Positions 41,768 through 54,900 of a DNA stretch of 64,000 bases are shown piece after piece; within the stretch, counting starts at the first letter, position 1, and each line of letters begins with the position of its first letter. The notes under the pieces are model-generated. The model ran no database searches. It was not told the origin of the DNA and was given only the letters and a program-made list of their open reading frames with translations. The stretch is from Erysipelotrichaceae bacterium (GTDB lineage Bacteria; Bacillota_I; Bacilli_A; Erysipelotrichales; Coprobacillaceae). Position numbers and translations under genes: made by a program. The stretch spans positions 252-64,251 of the forward strand of contig JAJQFG010000074.1 in assembly GCA_021201315.1 (NCBI GenBank), in the 5' to 3' direction.

Positions 41768-42946
41768 ATGAGTAGAAGAGAGAAAAACATACTTTTCAAG
41801 ATTTCTAAGATTATCTTATCTCTAGTAATGATTATTTCATTATTTGATATTTCTAGCATAAATACTTATGCTACTGAAGTAGAAGAAGAGCAAGAAACAG
41901 AAGAAATCGTTGATAGTAGTGAGGAAACAGAAGAAACTGAAGAAACAAGTGAATTGGTTACTTATACAGCTGAAGCTGGTGATATAAAGGTTAGTGTGGA
42001 AACTTACTCAGATGCTTTGCCAGAAAATGCAGAATTGGTAGCTACACTTTATGATGAAGATAGTGATGAATATAGTGAAGCTAGTGATATTATTGAATTG
42101 GATGATGATTCAAGTATGGTAGCTTTAGATATTTTATTTATGGTTGATGGGGAAGAAGTTGAACCAACTCAAGAAGTTAGTGTGACTATTGATGCGTCTG
42201 CAGTTATTGATGAAGATGTTGACGCATCAACCATTGAAGTACAACACTTAGAAGAAAATGATAATAATATAACACCTACACTTGTAGCTGATAGTCAAGA
42301 AGAATCAGAAGGTACAATCACAGATGCCATTGCTGAATTTACTGTTGACAGCTTTTCTACTTTTACAATTACTTGGAGCGCCGGGGGGGGAGGAAATACA
42401 AAAAGACAACAAATAACTGCTACAACATACTTAACAGGCACTTCAACAACAATAGGAAGTGGAAATACTACTATATCAGCTAATTCAGGAACCACTGTAG
42501 ATTTAACAAGTAGTAATTCAGATTTAGCTATTGATGGTTATACTTTAACAAGTGCTAAAATTACTTATAATGGTACAACTTATGATGCTACTGATATAAC
42601 TGTGGAAATATCAGTTTCTACAACAGGTCAAGGATGGCAGCAAACTACTACCACTACTTATACAGTAACTTACACTGATTCTTCTGGTACAACACATAAT
42701 CTTGTTAGTAATTCACAAACTTCTCCTACTATAACAATTGCTTTATATTATACACCAGATCCTTCTATAACAATTAGCGAAGATTCAGGAAATGATACTG
42801 ATGGATATACATTAAGTGCTAAAACAGATTCTTATTATGATTATGATACTGATGACGATGGAACTTCTGATATAATATGGTCTTTAGACAATGATAGCAA
42901 GGCAACTATTACTGATAATAGTGATGGAACTATTACAGTTAAATGA
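41768..42946 (+). CDS. Giant CnaB adhesin, N-terminal part up to in-frame TGA
   Basis: 392 codons. The start is a signal peptide (MSRREKN, hydrophobic helix, predicted cleavage after INTYA), then an acidic Glu/Thr-rich stretch and beta-rich segments, the last resembling an Ig-like domain (IIWSLDNDSKATITDN). A G8 tract lies at 42383-42390 within codons for AGGGG. The TGA at 42944-42946 interrupts the frame in the middle of the Ig-like segment; the identical frame then continues to 62569. AAGGAG precedes ATG 41768; an earlier in-frame ATG (41696) lies inside the promoter. If TGA is a true stop, this fragment is secreted but not anchored. Confidence 0.85.
   Translation: MSRREKNILFKISKIILSLVMIISLFDISSINTYATEVEEEQETEEIVDSSEETEETEETSELVTYTAEAGDIKVSVETYSDALPENAELVATLYDEDSDEYSEASDIIELDDDSSMVALDILFMVDGEEVEPTQEVSVTIDASAVIDEDVDASTIEVQHLEENDNNITPTLVADSQEESEGTITDAIAEFTVDSFSTFTITWSAGGGGNTKRQQITATTYLTGTSTTIGSGNTTISANSGTTVDLTSSNSDLAIDGYTLTSAKITYNGTTYDATDITVEISVSTTGQGWQQTTTTTYTVTYTDSSGTTHNLVSNSQTSPTITIALYYTPDPSITISEDSGNDTDGYTLSAKTDSYYDYDTDDDGTSDIIWSLDNDSKATITDNSDGTITVK
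42383..42390 (+). repeat. G8 homopolymer tract in the adhesin 5' region
   Basis: Eight consecutive G in very AT-rich DNA, inside the coding frame at about codon 206. Slippage would shift the frame of the whole gene. Confidence 0.95.
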
Positions 42947-45900
42947 GCTGATGATGTAACACCTGGTGATACTGTAACAGTTACAGCAAAAGCTACAAAT
43001 GAAGAGGGTACAGAAGTTGTTGATACTTATACTTTAACTTATGGCATAGAAACTTTAACGATTACTGTAAAAAATAGTTCTAATAATAATCGTACATTAG
43101 AAGGTGCAACTGTTGAATTATACGATGAATCAGGTAATCTTGTAGCAACCGGAGATACTGATTCTAATGGACAAGTGACTTTTTCTGTTATACCAGGCGA
43201 TTATACTGTAAAAGCATATTATGTAAGTAATAGTACAACATATACTGGTACAAATAGTGAAGTTACTGTAAATGAAGGATTGGCAAATTCTGCAACTGTA
43301 ACTGTTGCTTCTGGATATTCAGTTGATCATATTGATATATCAATATTAGCTAAAGCAACTATTACATTAAATGGAAATCCACTTACAGAAACTATCACAT
43401 TGACACAAGATGATTTTAATGGGAAGAATGATACTATATGGTCTATAACAACTAGTACAGGAGATACTTATATTATTTCAGGTTTAAGTACTAGTACTGA
43501 TTCTTCAAATACAAGTCAAATACGTTTTGATGGGGTATTTCCTATAGGTGATAAAGATAATCCGGTATATTATACTTTTACTTTTGTTAAAATGGTGACA
43601 TTTACAGATAGTAATGGAAAGACCTATGAAGTTGAAATGACATTTTCTGCTACATTTAGTTATTGGGATGATGATAATGAATGCCCAGGGCTTGGAGGTA
43701 ATTGGTCAACAAATAAGAAATATCAAAATGGTTCAGGTATGGATTTTACATTATCTGCTGAAGCAACTGCTAATACAATGACAGTATATAAATATGTCGA
43801 AGATACTAAAGGTAATTATTTAGATGCATCAGATACAACTTATGAGTTTACAATATATAAATTTAATATTTCAACAAATGAATATGAAGTATATAAAACC
43901 ATAACATTAAATCCAACTTCAAATGGACTTGCTATGAATACTTTCCAAATTGAAGATGGAACATATTATATAGAAGAAAGTAGTTATTCTAGTAGTGTAA
44001 CAGTATCGAATACTTCATATCCTTATCAAAGTACTAATATTACCATAGCAAAAGATGGTGAAACTATTTACAATGGAGATGTTATAAAAAGTGATACATT
44101 TATAGTAAGTGGTAATGCTATTACAGTTTCTGTAACGAATTATTATGAACCAGTTACAAGTATTCCTATAACAAAAGTATGGGTTGATGATGGTTCATCA
44201 ACACCAGATTCTATATCAGTAGATGTTTATCAAAGTGTTACTGTTAATGGTGAAACGGCAACTAATAAATACGGTACTTATACATTAACTTCAACAGGAA
44301 CCGATGTTAATGTAACAGTTGATAATAATGGTAATTGGACTTATACGGTAGAGAATTTACCTATGTATGATTCATCAGGAAATGAATATACATATACTAT
44401 TAAAGAAGTTTCTGTAGAAGATTATAGTAGTAACATTATAAAAAACGATGATGGTAGCTATACTATTACCAATACGGAATTAACAAGTATTCCTATAACA
44501 AAAGTATGGGTTGATGATGGTTCATCAACGCCAAATTCTATATCAGTCATACTAAATCAAAGCGTTATTATTAATGGTGAAACAACAACCAATGAATACG
44601 GTACTTATACATTAACTTCAACAGGTACTGATGCTAATGTAACGGTTGATAATAATGGTAATTGGTCTTATACAATTAGTGATTTACCTAAGTATGATGC
44701 TAATGGTGTTGAATATACTTATACAATTGATGAAGATTCAATAACTGGATATAGTAGTGTCATTACAGGAAATGCTAGTACAGGCTATATAATCATGAAT
44801 ACTGAAACAACAGAAATAACAGCAACGAAAGTATGGGATGATAATAGTGATGTTAATTCAACAAGACCTGATTCTATTACATTAGAGTTATTAGCAAATA
44901 GTACAATTGTTAAGGATACAGTTACCTTAACTGGAATTGGTAATACCTGGACATATCAATTTACTAATTTGGATAAATATGATTCAGACGGCAAAGAAAT
45001 ATCTTATACAGTTCGAGAACTTGATGGTACTAATGTAATTTCAGATCTTACAACTTTTTCGGGTAAAAACGGATCAACATATCTTGTGACATATGATGAT
45101 ACTAATAATACAATAACGAATACATTACAAGCTGGAAATTTATCAATTAGTAAAACATTACATGGTGGGGACACAAGTACAGAATTTGAGTTTACTGTTA
45201 CATTAAATGATGATAATACTAATAATTATACTTATGCTACTACGACTACTGATGGAACCAGTACTTCAAATGGAACAATAAAATTTACAAATGGGGTTGC
45301 TACAGTATATTTAAAAGGTGGAGAAACATTAACAATTATTGGACTTCCAACTGGAACAGAATATACAGTAACAGAATCTAATTCAAGTGGTTATATACTT
45401 GTGTCAGGCAGCAATACAAAGGGAACAATTACGACTGGTGGAACTTCTTCAGCATCATTTGTAAATAGTGAATCAACTGATATTACTGTTACAAAGTTAT
45501 GGAATATAGCAGCAGGATATTCGATTACCTCATATCCTGATACGACACTTGTTTTAACTGGAACTGCAACAAATGGATATACTCAAACATATCTTATAAC
45601 TTCTACTGATAATGAAGTAACTATAGACAATTCAACTGGAGAATGGTCATATACATTTGAAGATCTTCCATTGTATACAAGTGATGGATATGAAATAACA
45701 TATACAGTTTCTGAATCTGGTGTGAATGAGTACTCTTTGATTACACTGGAAGGAAAAACATACTATGTGACAGTAACAGAAAATCAGAACAGTTATACAG
45801 TTACAAACAATTACCCTACTACAAATGTACAAATCACAGGAACTAAGACATTAACGCTTAATGAAAAAGCACTGGATTTAAGTGGTTATACATTCGATTT

Positions 45901-48900
45901 TACAATAACTGAAGTAGCAGATGCATCAGGTACAGAAAAGACAGGAGGATATACATCACAAGGAACATATAGTGTAGATAGCACAAACAATACTATAGGC
46001 AATATATTATTTAGCATCAATTATACGACTTCTGATATTGGAACACATTATTATAAAATTACAGAAAACTCTAGTAATTATAATTATGTTACTGATGCTT
46101 CTAGCTCATATATTGTAGAGGTGGTTGTAGGGAAAGATACAGATGGTAATTTAACTACAGAGGTAACATATTTAAATAATAGTATCAACTTTGAAAATAC
46201 TATTGACACAGGAAGTCTATCAATAACAAAGAAACTTAATAATGAATATGTAACTGATACTAGTACAAAATTCCCATTTGCTATCACATTAACTAATACT
46301 TCAGTAAATGTTAATGGAACTTATGATTATACTATTAGTGATTCATCAGGTACTGCATCAACAGGTAAAATAACATTTGCTAGTGGCACTGCATCAGTAT
46401 TGCTCTTAGCAGGACAGACAATTACAATTGCAGGACTACCAGTAGGTACAACATATTCGATAACTGAAAACGAAACAACTGGATATGAAAATGTCACAAC
46501 TGATAATACATCAGGAACAATCAGTACATCAGAATCATCTGTGACATTTACGAATAAGGCTATAACTGAGGTAAAAGTCACAAAAGCATGGAATGACAAT
46601 AGTAAAAGTCATACAAGCGATGAAATCATAGTCAAGCTTATGAATGGTACAACAGAAGTGACTACAGCTACCTTGAATAATAGTAATAGCTGGTCATATA
46701 CATTTACAAATCTTGATAAGTATGACGCTGATGGTAAGGAAATTGAATATACTATTGAAGAAGTTTCTATAAATGGATACAACAGCGTCATTACAGGAAG
46801 TGCTTCAGCAGGCTATAAGATCACAAATACTGAAACAACTGAAATAACGGCAACAAAGGTATGGGAAGATAATAGTAATATTAATTCAACAAGACCTACT
46901 TCCATTACATTAGAGTTATTAGCTAATGGAAATGATGTTGTAAAAACAGTCACTTTAACTAAGGACTCTTCAGGTGTTACTGTAGATTCAACAAGAAATC
47001 AGTGGACATATACATTTAGTGATTTAGATAAGTATGATTCATCTGGTAATCTGATTACTTATACAGTTCGTGAACTTAATGGTAATACTGTTATAGGTAA
47101 TGGAAATACAATTTTAGGTGATAATGGATCAACATATAGCGTAACATATAATGATACTTCCAATACAATAACTAATACATTACAAGCTGGAGATTTATCT
47201 ATTAGCAAAACATTATATGGCAATGATACAACTACAGAATTTGAATTTACTATTAAATTAGATGATACTAATAATAATTATACTTATGCTACTACTACAT
47301 CTGATACAATAACATTCACAAATGGAGTTGCTACAGTAAATATAAAGGCTGGAGAAACATTGACAATTATTGGGCTTCCAACAGGAACAAAGTATACAGT
47401 AACAGAAACAAGTAAAAGTGGTTATACACTTGTATCAAGCACTGGAACAACAGGAACAATTGAAACTGGCAAAACATCATCAGCAAGCTTTGTAAACAAT
47501 GAATTGACTAATGTCACTGTAACGAAGATATGGGATGATAACGATAATATCAATAGTACTAGACCTGACACCATTACATTAGCTTTATATACAAAAACAA
47601 CAACATTGAATGCAAGCAGTGGAGAAGAAGAAACTGAATATACTTATATGTGTAAGTATGTAACTTTAACTAAAAATAGTGATGGAACAGTATCAGCTGT
47701 TGAGACAGATGTTTCAACTGGAACTACTACCTCTTCAAATGCAACTGTTACTAGTAATAATAAGTGGTCTTATACTTTTACAGGCTTGGAAAAATATGAT
47801 TCAAACGGAAATGAAATCGTATATGTTTTTCGAGAAATATCTGATGGAACACTTAGTACGATATATGCTGAAGGTAACACCTTTGCTGGTAATAATAATG
47901 TCTTATATACTGTAAGTTATAATGAAGATAGTAATATTGTAACAAATACATTAAGTACAGGGAATCTATCTATTAGTAAGACTGTATATGATGATTCAAG
48001 TAGCGATACATCATTTGATTTTAGTATAGTTCTAACAAGAGATGATAATGGAAATACGACTTATGTTAGTGGAATATATAATTATATTATTAGTGATTCA
48101 TCAGGTACGGTATCAACAGGTACGATAACATTTGGTTCAGATGGAAAAATTGAAGCAGTGAAAGGGACAGCTGCGACTTCTATTCAATTGACAAATGGTC
48201 AAACAATCACAATCTATGGACTTCCAACTGGAACAATATATACAGTAACAGAGGCAAGTACAAATGATTATGTTTTAATTACAGATAACGCCCTTACTGG
48301 AACAATTGCAAAGGATAGTACATCTTCAGCACGTTTTATAAATAGTAAATCAACTGATATTATTGTTACAAAGTTATGGGATATAGCAAGTGGATATACA
48401 ATTGATTCATATCCTGATACGACACTTGTTTTAACTGGAACTGCAATAAATGGATATATTCAAACATATCTTATAACTTCTACTGATAATGAAGTAACTA
48501 TAGACAATTCAACTGGAGAATGGTCATATACATTTGAAGATCTTCCATTGTATACAAGTGATGGATATGAAATAACATATACAGTTTCTGAATCTGGTGT
48601 GAATGAGTACTCTTTGATTACACTGGAAGGAAAAACATACTATGTGACAGTAACAGAAAATCAGAACAGTTATACAGTTACAAACAATTACCCTACTACA
48701 AATGTACAAATCACAGGAACTAAGACATTAACGCTTAATGAAAAAGCACTGGATTTAAGTGGTTATACATTCGATTTTACAATAACTGAAGTAGCAGATG
48801 CATCAGGTACAGAAAAGACAGGAGGATATACATCACAAGGAACATATAGTGTAGATAGCACAAACAATACTATAGGCAATATATTATTTAGCATCAATTA

Positions 48901-51900
48901 TACGACTTCTGATATTGGAACACATTATTATAAAATTACAGAAAACTCTAGTAATTATAATTATGTTACTGATGCTTCTAGCTCATATATTGTAGAGGTG
49001 GTTGTAGGGAAAGATACAGATGGTAATTTAACTACAGAGGTAACATATTTAAATAATAGTATCAACTTTGAAAATACTATTGACACAGGAAGTCTATCAA
49101 TAACAAAGAAATTTAATAATGAAAATGTAACTGATGATACTCAATTTTCGTTTGCTATCACATTAACTAATACTTCAGTAAATGTTAATGGAACATATGA
49201 TTATACTATAACGAATTCATCTGGTATAGTATCAAAAACTGGTAAGATAACAGTTGCTAATGGTGTTATATCAGCAGTTGATGGAACAACTACTACATCA
49301 GTATCATTATTAGCTGGACAGACAATTACAATTACAGGGTTGCCAGTCGGTACAACATATTCTGTAAGCGAAAATGATATGACTGGATATGAAAATGTCG
49401 ATTATAGTGGTACCTCAGGAACAATAACTACGAATGAATCATCAGCAATATTTACAAACAAAGCAGTTACAGACGTAGCAGTGACAAAAGTATGGAATGA
49501 CAATAATAACATTAACGATACTAGATTAGATATTATTACACTAGCGTTATATACGAGTGATGGAGTTTATGCAAATAAATATGTAAACATAACATCTGAT
49601 TCTATTGGAAATCTATCAGCTGAAGAAACTGATACAACAACGTCAACCAGTATTGATACTTCTTCAAATATAATAGTCAATAATGACAATAGCTGGTCAT
49701 ATACTTTTATAGGATTAGATAAATATGATTCAAGTGGGAATGAAATCACATATGTCATTAAAGAAGTATCATTGAATAATGATGGAACAATTAAAACATC
49801 ATATGCTAGTGGTGATACATTTACTGGTTATAATGGTGGTGTTTATACTGTTAGTTATGTTAATAATACTGTAACAAATACCTTAAATACGGGAGACTTA
49901 TCTATTAGTAAGACTGTATATGAAGATTCAACTAGTAATACGTTATTTGATTTTAGTATAGTTTTAACAAGAGTAGAAAACAGTAGCCCTGTATATGTTA
50001 GTGATACGTATAATTATATTATTACAACTGATGGTTCAACTGAAACGAAATCAGGTACAATAACATTTGGTTCTAATGGAACAATAGAAAAAGTAGATAA
50101 CAATTCTGCAACAACTATTCAGTTAAAAGGTGAACAGACTATAACGATTTATGGATTGTTAAATGGGACAACCTATGAAGTAAAAGAATCTAGTGCAAGT
50201 GGTTATGTGCTTGTGTCAAGCAGAAATACAACAGGAACAATTGTAACGAATGGAACGTTATCAGCAAGCTTTGTTAACAGTGAATCAACTAATATTGTTG
50301 GAACAAAAGTATGGAAAGACAATAGTGATGCGTATGGAACACGACCAGCATCAGTAACAGTCAATCTGCTTCAAAACGGTACACAGATTAATTCAACAAC
50401 AGTAACCTCAAGTGATGGTTGGAAATATACATTCGATAATCTTGCCAAGTATGACAGTGCAGGTAAACTTTATGAATATGCAGTTACAGAGGAAGCTGTA
50501 TCAGGATATGAAACGGTTGTTACAGGAAATGCGATAGATGGATATACTGTCACAAATACACTGACCGATACAACAAGTGTAGAAGTTAATAAAGTATGGA
50601 AAGACAACGGCAATGCGTATAATACGAGACCAACATCAATAACAGTCAATTTGCTTCAAAATGGAACAATTATTAAAACTGTTGATGTGACAGGTGATTC
50701 TTTAAGCAGTGACTGGTCATATACGTTTAACAATCTTGACAAGTATGACAGCGATGGAAAGATGTATACATATACAGTTACAGAGAATTCGGTTGAAAAC
50801 TATACAACAAGCATTGATGGAACAACCATCACTAATACATTAACAGGTATAACGAGTGTAGAAGTTAATAAAGTATGGAAAGACAACGGCAATGCGTACA
50901 ATACGAGACCAACATTAATAACAGTCAATTTGCTTCAAAATGGAACGATTATTAAAACTGTTGATGTGACAGGTGCTTCTTCAAGCAGTGAATGGTCATA
51001 TACGTTTGACAATCTTGACAAGTATGACAATGATGGAAAGAAGTATACATATACAATTACTGAAGAAGCTGTTTCAGGCTATACAACAAGCATTGATGGA
51101 ACAACGATTACAAATACACTGACTGATATAACAAGTGTAGAGGTTACTAAAGTATGGAAAGACAATAGTAATGCATATAATACAAGACCGACATCAATAA
51201 TAGTCAATTTGCTTCAAAATGGAACAGTTATTAAAACTGCTGAGATGACAGGTGATTCTGCAAGTAGTGACTGGTCGTACACATTTAAAGATCTTGATAA
51301 GTATGATAGTACTGGCACGCTTTATAAATATACAGTTACAGAGGATGAAGTATCAGGTTATACAACAAGCATTGATGGAACAACGATTACAAATACACTA
51401 ACTGGAACAACAAGTGTAGAAGTTACTAAAGTATGGAAAGACAATGGAAATGCATACAATACAAGACCAACATCAATAACAGTTAATCTGCTACAGAATG
51501 GAACAACCATTAAAACAGTTGATGTGACAGGTAATTCTTTAAGCAGTAGCTGGTCATATACGTTTAATAATCTTGCCAAGTATGATAGTGATGGAAAGAA
51601 GTATACATATACTATTACAGAAGAAGCTGTTTCTGGTTATATAACAACCTATAATGGCTATAACATAACCAATACAATAACAGGAACTGTAGATATAAGT
51701 GGAGAAAAGACATGGATTGATGGAAACAAGAATCATGACAATGAAAAAGAGATTACGCTGACATTAACGAGAGTAAGTGCCAAGGCAGGCTCAACAAGCG
51801 AGACAGTAACAGCAACTGTTGAATGGAGTGGAAATACCTATACATATAGCAATCTTCCAAAATATGATTCAGAAGGCTATGAATATACATACACAGTAAC

Positions 51901-54900
51901 CGAAGCAGTAATTAGTGGATATAAAACGACTTATGATGGTTTTAATATAACAAATACACAATTAACAGATATTACGGTTACAAAAGTATGGAAAGATAAC
52001 AGTGATGCTTATGATACAAGACCAAATTCTGTTACAGTTGTGTTATATGCTAATGATAGTCAAGTTGTAGATACAGTTGCTTTATCTGGAACTGATGATA
52101 CATGGACATATACATTTAGTAACTTAGATAAGTATGATTCTAAAGGTGACGAAATTAAATATACAGTTCGTGAAGTTATTGTAAATGCAGATGATAGTAA
52201 GACAGTTGTTTCTAGTATTTCAGGTGAAAACAGTTCAACATATACTGTAAAGAATGAAGATACTGATACTGGTACAACCATCACGAATACACTAACTGGT
52301 ACAACTAAAGTTACTGTTACGAAAACATGGAATATCAAAGATAATATTGTTAATGAACCAACATCTAATATTGCTATTACATTAACAGGCAGTGATGGTT
52401 CAACATATAACGGTACATTAAGCTCAACTAACTGGACATGGACAAAAGAAGATCTTCCATTATATACAAGTGAAGGAAAATTAATAACTTATTCTGTTGT
52501 AGAAACTAATGCCAATGGTCATTTGGTAGATATCGATGGTTTAACATATTATGTTGAATATAACAGTACTACTGATGCTGATGGTAATACCATCTTAAAC
52601 ATCACTAATAATTATCCATATATTTCTACACAAATTGTTGGTAGTAAGACTTTAACGTTGAATAACACAAATCTGGATTTAGAAGCTAATCAATTTGAAT
52701 TCCTGATTACTGAAGTTGATAGTGAAGGTAATATATTATATGATTCTGATAATGATGTATTATATAGTGAATCTACAACCAATAGTGCAGATGGAAGTAT
52801 TGTATTTGATCTTTATTATACTTTTGATGATGTAGGTACTCATTATTATAAGATTACAGAAGTCAAAGGAAATGATGATAACATTTCATATGATATCAAT
52901 AGCTCTTATATGGTAAAAGTTGTAGTGACTGAATCAAATGGAACATTGAATGTTTCAGAGCCTGAATATTTAGATGGAAGTATAACATTTGAAAATACAG
53001 TTATTAGAGGTTCATTAACGATTAATAAGACAGTTGAATCTAATGATTCAAGTATGTCATTAGATAGAACATATCAGTTCACAGTTACAACAGGTTCAGC
53101 TGATACAAATGATTTAGTTTATTATGATAAAGATGGCAATAGTTCAGATAGTGAAGTCTATGTAGAATTAACAACTAATAGTTCTGGTAATGGAGATGTT
53201 ACAATTGGTAATTTACCAGTAGGAACATATACAGTTACAGAAGTGAATGGAGCTATTGATGGATATATTTTAGATGTAACTGATAATGGTATCATTAGTG
53301 TGACTTTAGATGAAGATCATACAGATATATCAGCTAACTTCACAAATACATATTCACAGTTGACAGATATTACGGTCACAAAAGTATGGAAAGATAATGG
53401 TAATGCATATAAGACAAGACCAACATCAATAAATATCAATCTACTTCAAAACGACTCAATCATCAAAACTGTTGAAGTCAAAGCCGATACTAATGGTGAC
53501 TGGTCATATACATTTGAAGATCTCGATAAATATGATAACACTGGTACGCTCTATAAATATACGGTTACAGAGGAAACAGTATCAGGTTATGAAACAGCTA
53601 TTACTGGAGATGCAACAGATGGATTTACTGTCACAAATACATTAACAGGTACAACTAAGGTTACAGTTACAAAAGAATGGAATATTAATGTTACTGGTGT
53701 AACTGAACCAACAACTGATATTGATGTTACATTAACAGGTAGTGATGGTTCTACATACAGTGGTATATTAAGTTCATCTAACTGGACATGGGCAAAAGAA
53801 AACCTTCCATTATATACAGATGAAGGAGTATTGATAACTTATTCAGTTGTTGAAACTGCAGCTAACGGCTCTTTAGTAGATATCGATGGTCTAACATATT
53901 ATGTTGAATATGATAGTAGTACTGATTCTAATGGAAATACTATCTTAAATATCACGAATAACTATCCATATATTTCTACAACAGTTGTTGGTTCAAAGAC
54001 TTTAACGTTGAATAACACAAATGTGGATTTAGAAGCTAATCAATTTGAATTCCTGATTACAGAAGTAGATAGTAAAGGTAATACAATATATGATGTGAAT
54101 AATGATGTATTATATAGTGATACAACTACAAATAGTGCTAATGGAAGTTTTGCATATGATATTTATTATACATCTGGTGATGTAGGTACTCATTACTATA
54201 AGATTACTGAAGTCAAAGGTAATGATGAAACTATTGCATATGATACAAATAGCTCATATATGGTAAAAGTTGAAGTAAGTGAATCCAATGGTACATTGAA
54301 TGTTTCAGAGCCTGAATATTTAGATGGTAGTATTACATTTACAAATACAGTTATTAGAGGTTCATTAACGATTAATAAGACTGTTGAATCCAATGATCCA
54401 AGTATGTCATTAGAAAGAACATATCAGTTCACTATTACAACGGGTTCTACAGATACAAATGATCTTGTATATTATGATAGTGATGGCAATGTTTCACAAG
54501 ATAAAGTCTATGTTGAATTAAAGACTAATAGTTCTGGTAATGGAGATGTTACAATTGATAATTTACCTGTTGGAACCTATACTGTTACAGAAGTGAATGG
54601 TGCTATTGATGGCTATGATTTAGATGTCACTGATAATGGTATCATTAGTGTAACATTGGATGAAGATCATACTGATTTAACTGCAGATTTCACTAATACA
54701 TATTCACAATTAACAGATTTCACTGTTACAAAAGTATGGAAGGATAACAGTGATGCATATGATACAAGACCTGATTCAGTTATAGTTGTATTATATGCCA
54801 ATGGAACTGAAGTCAAAGATACAGCCACTTTAAGTGGTACTGATGATACATGGACATATACATTTAGTGACTTAGATAAGTATGATTCTAAAGGTAACGA

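Noticed and set aside
42944-42946. TGA read as tryptophan (alternative code)
   Set aside because: Genes such as purN, the LytTR regulator, the CHR pair and the CCG-domain gene end in TGA with overlaps or terminators that only make sense if TGA is a stop, and Trp is written TGG throughout.
43175-43177. GTG 43175 as a genuine start of a separate giant protein
   Set aside because: No Shine-Dalgarno is near, no signal peptide follows, and the frame upstream to 42947 encodes continuous adhesin-like sequence.
45647-45832. Minus-strand ORFs inside the adhesin (also 48524-48709 and many others)
   Set aside because: They are shadows of the repetitive coding strand: no ribosome sites, cysteine-rich or valine-rich nonsense composition, and identical pairs occur only because the coding strand is duplicated.
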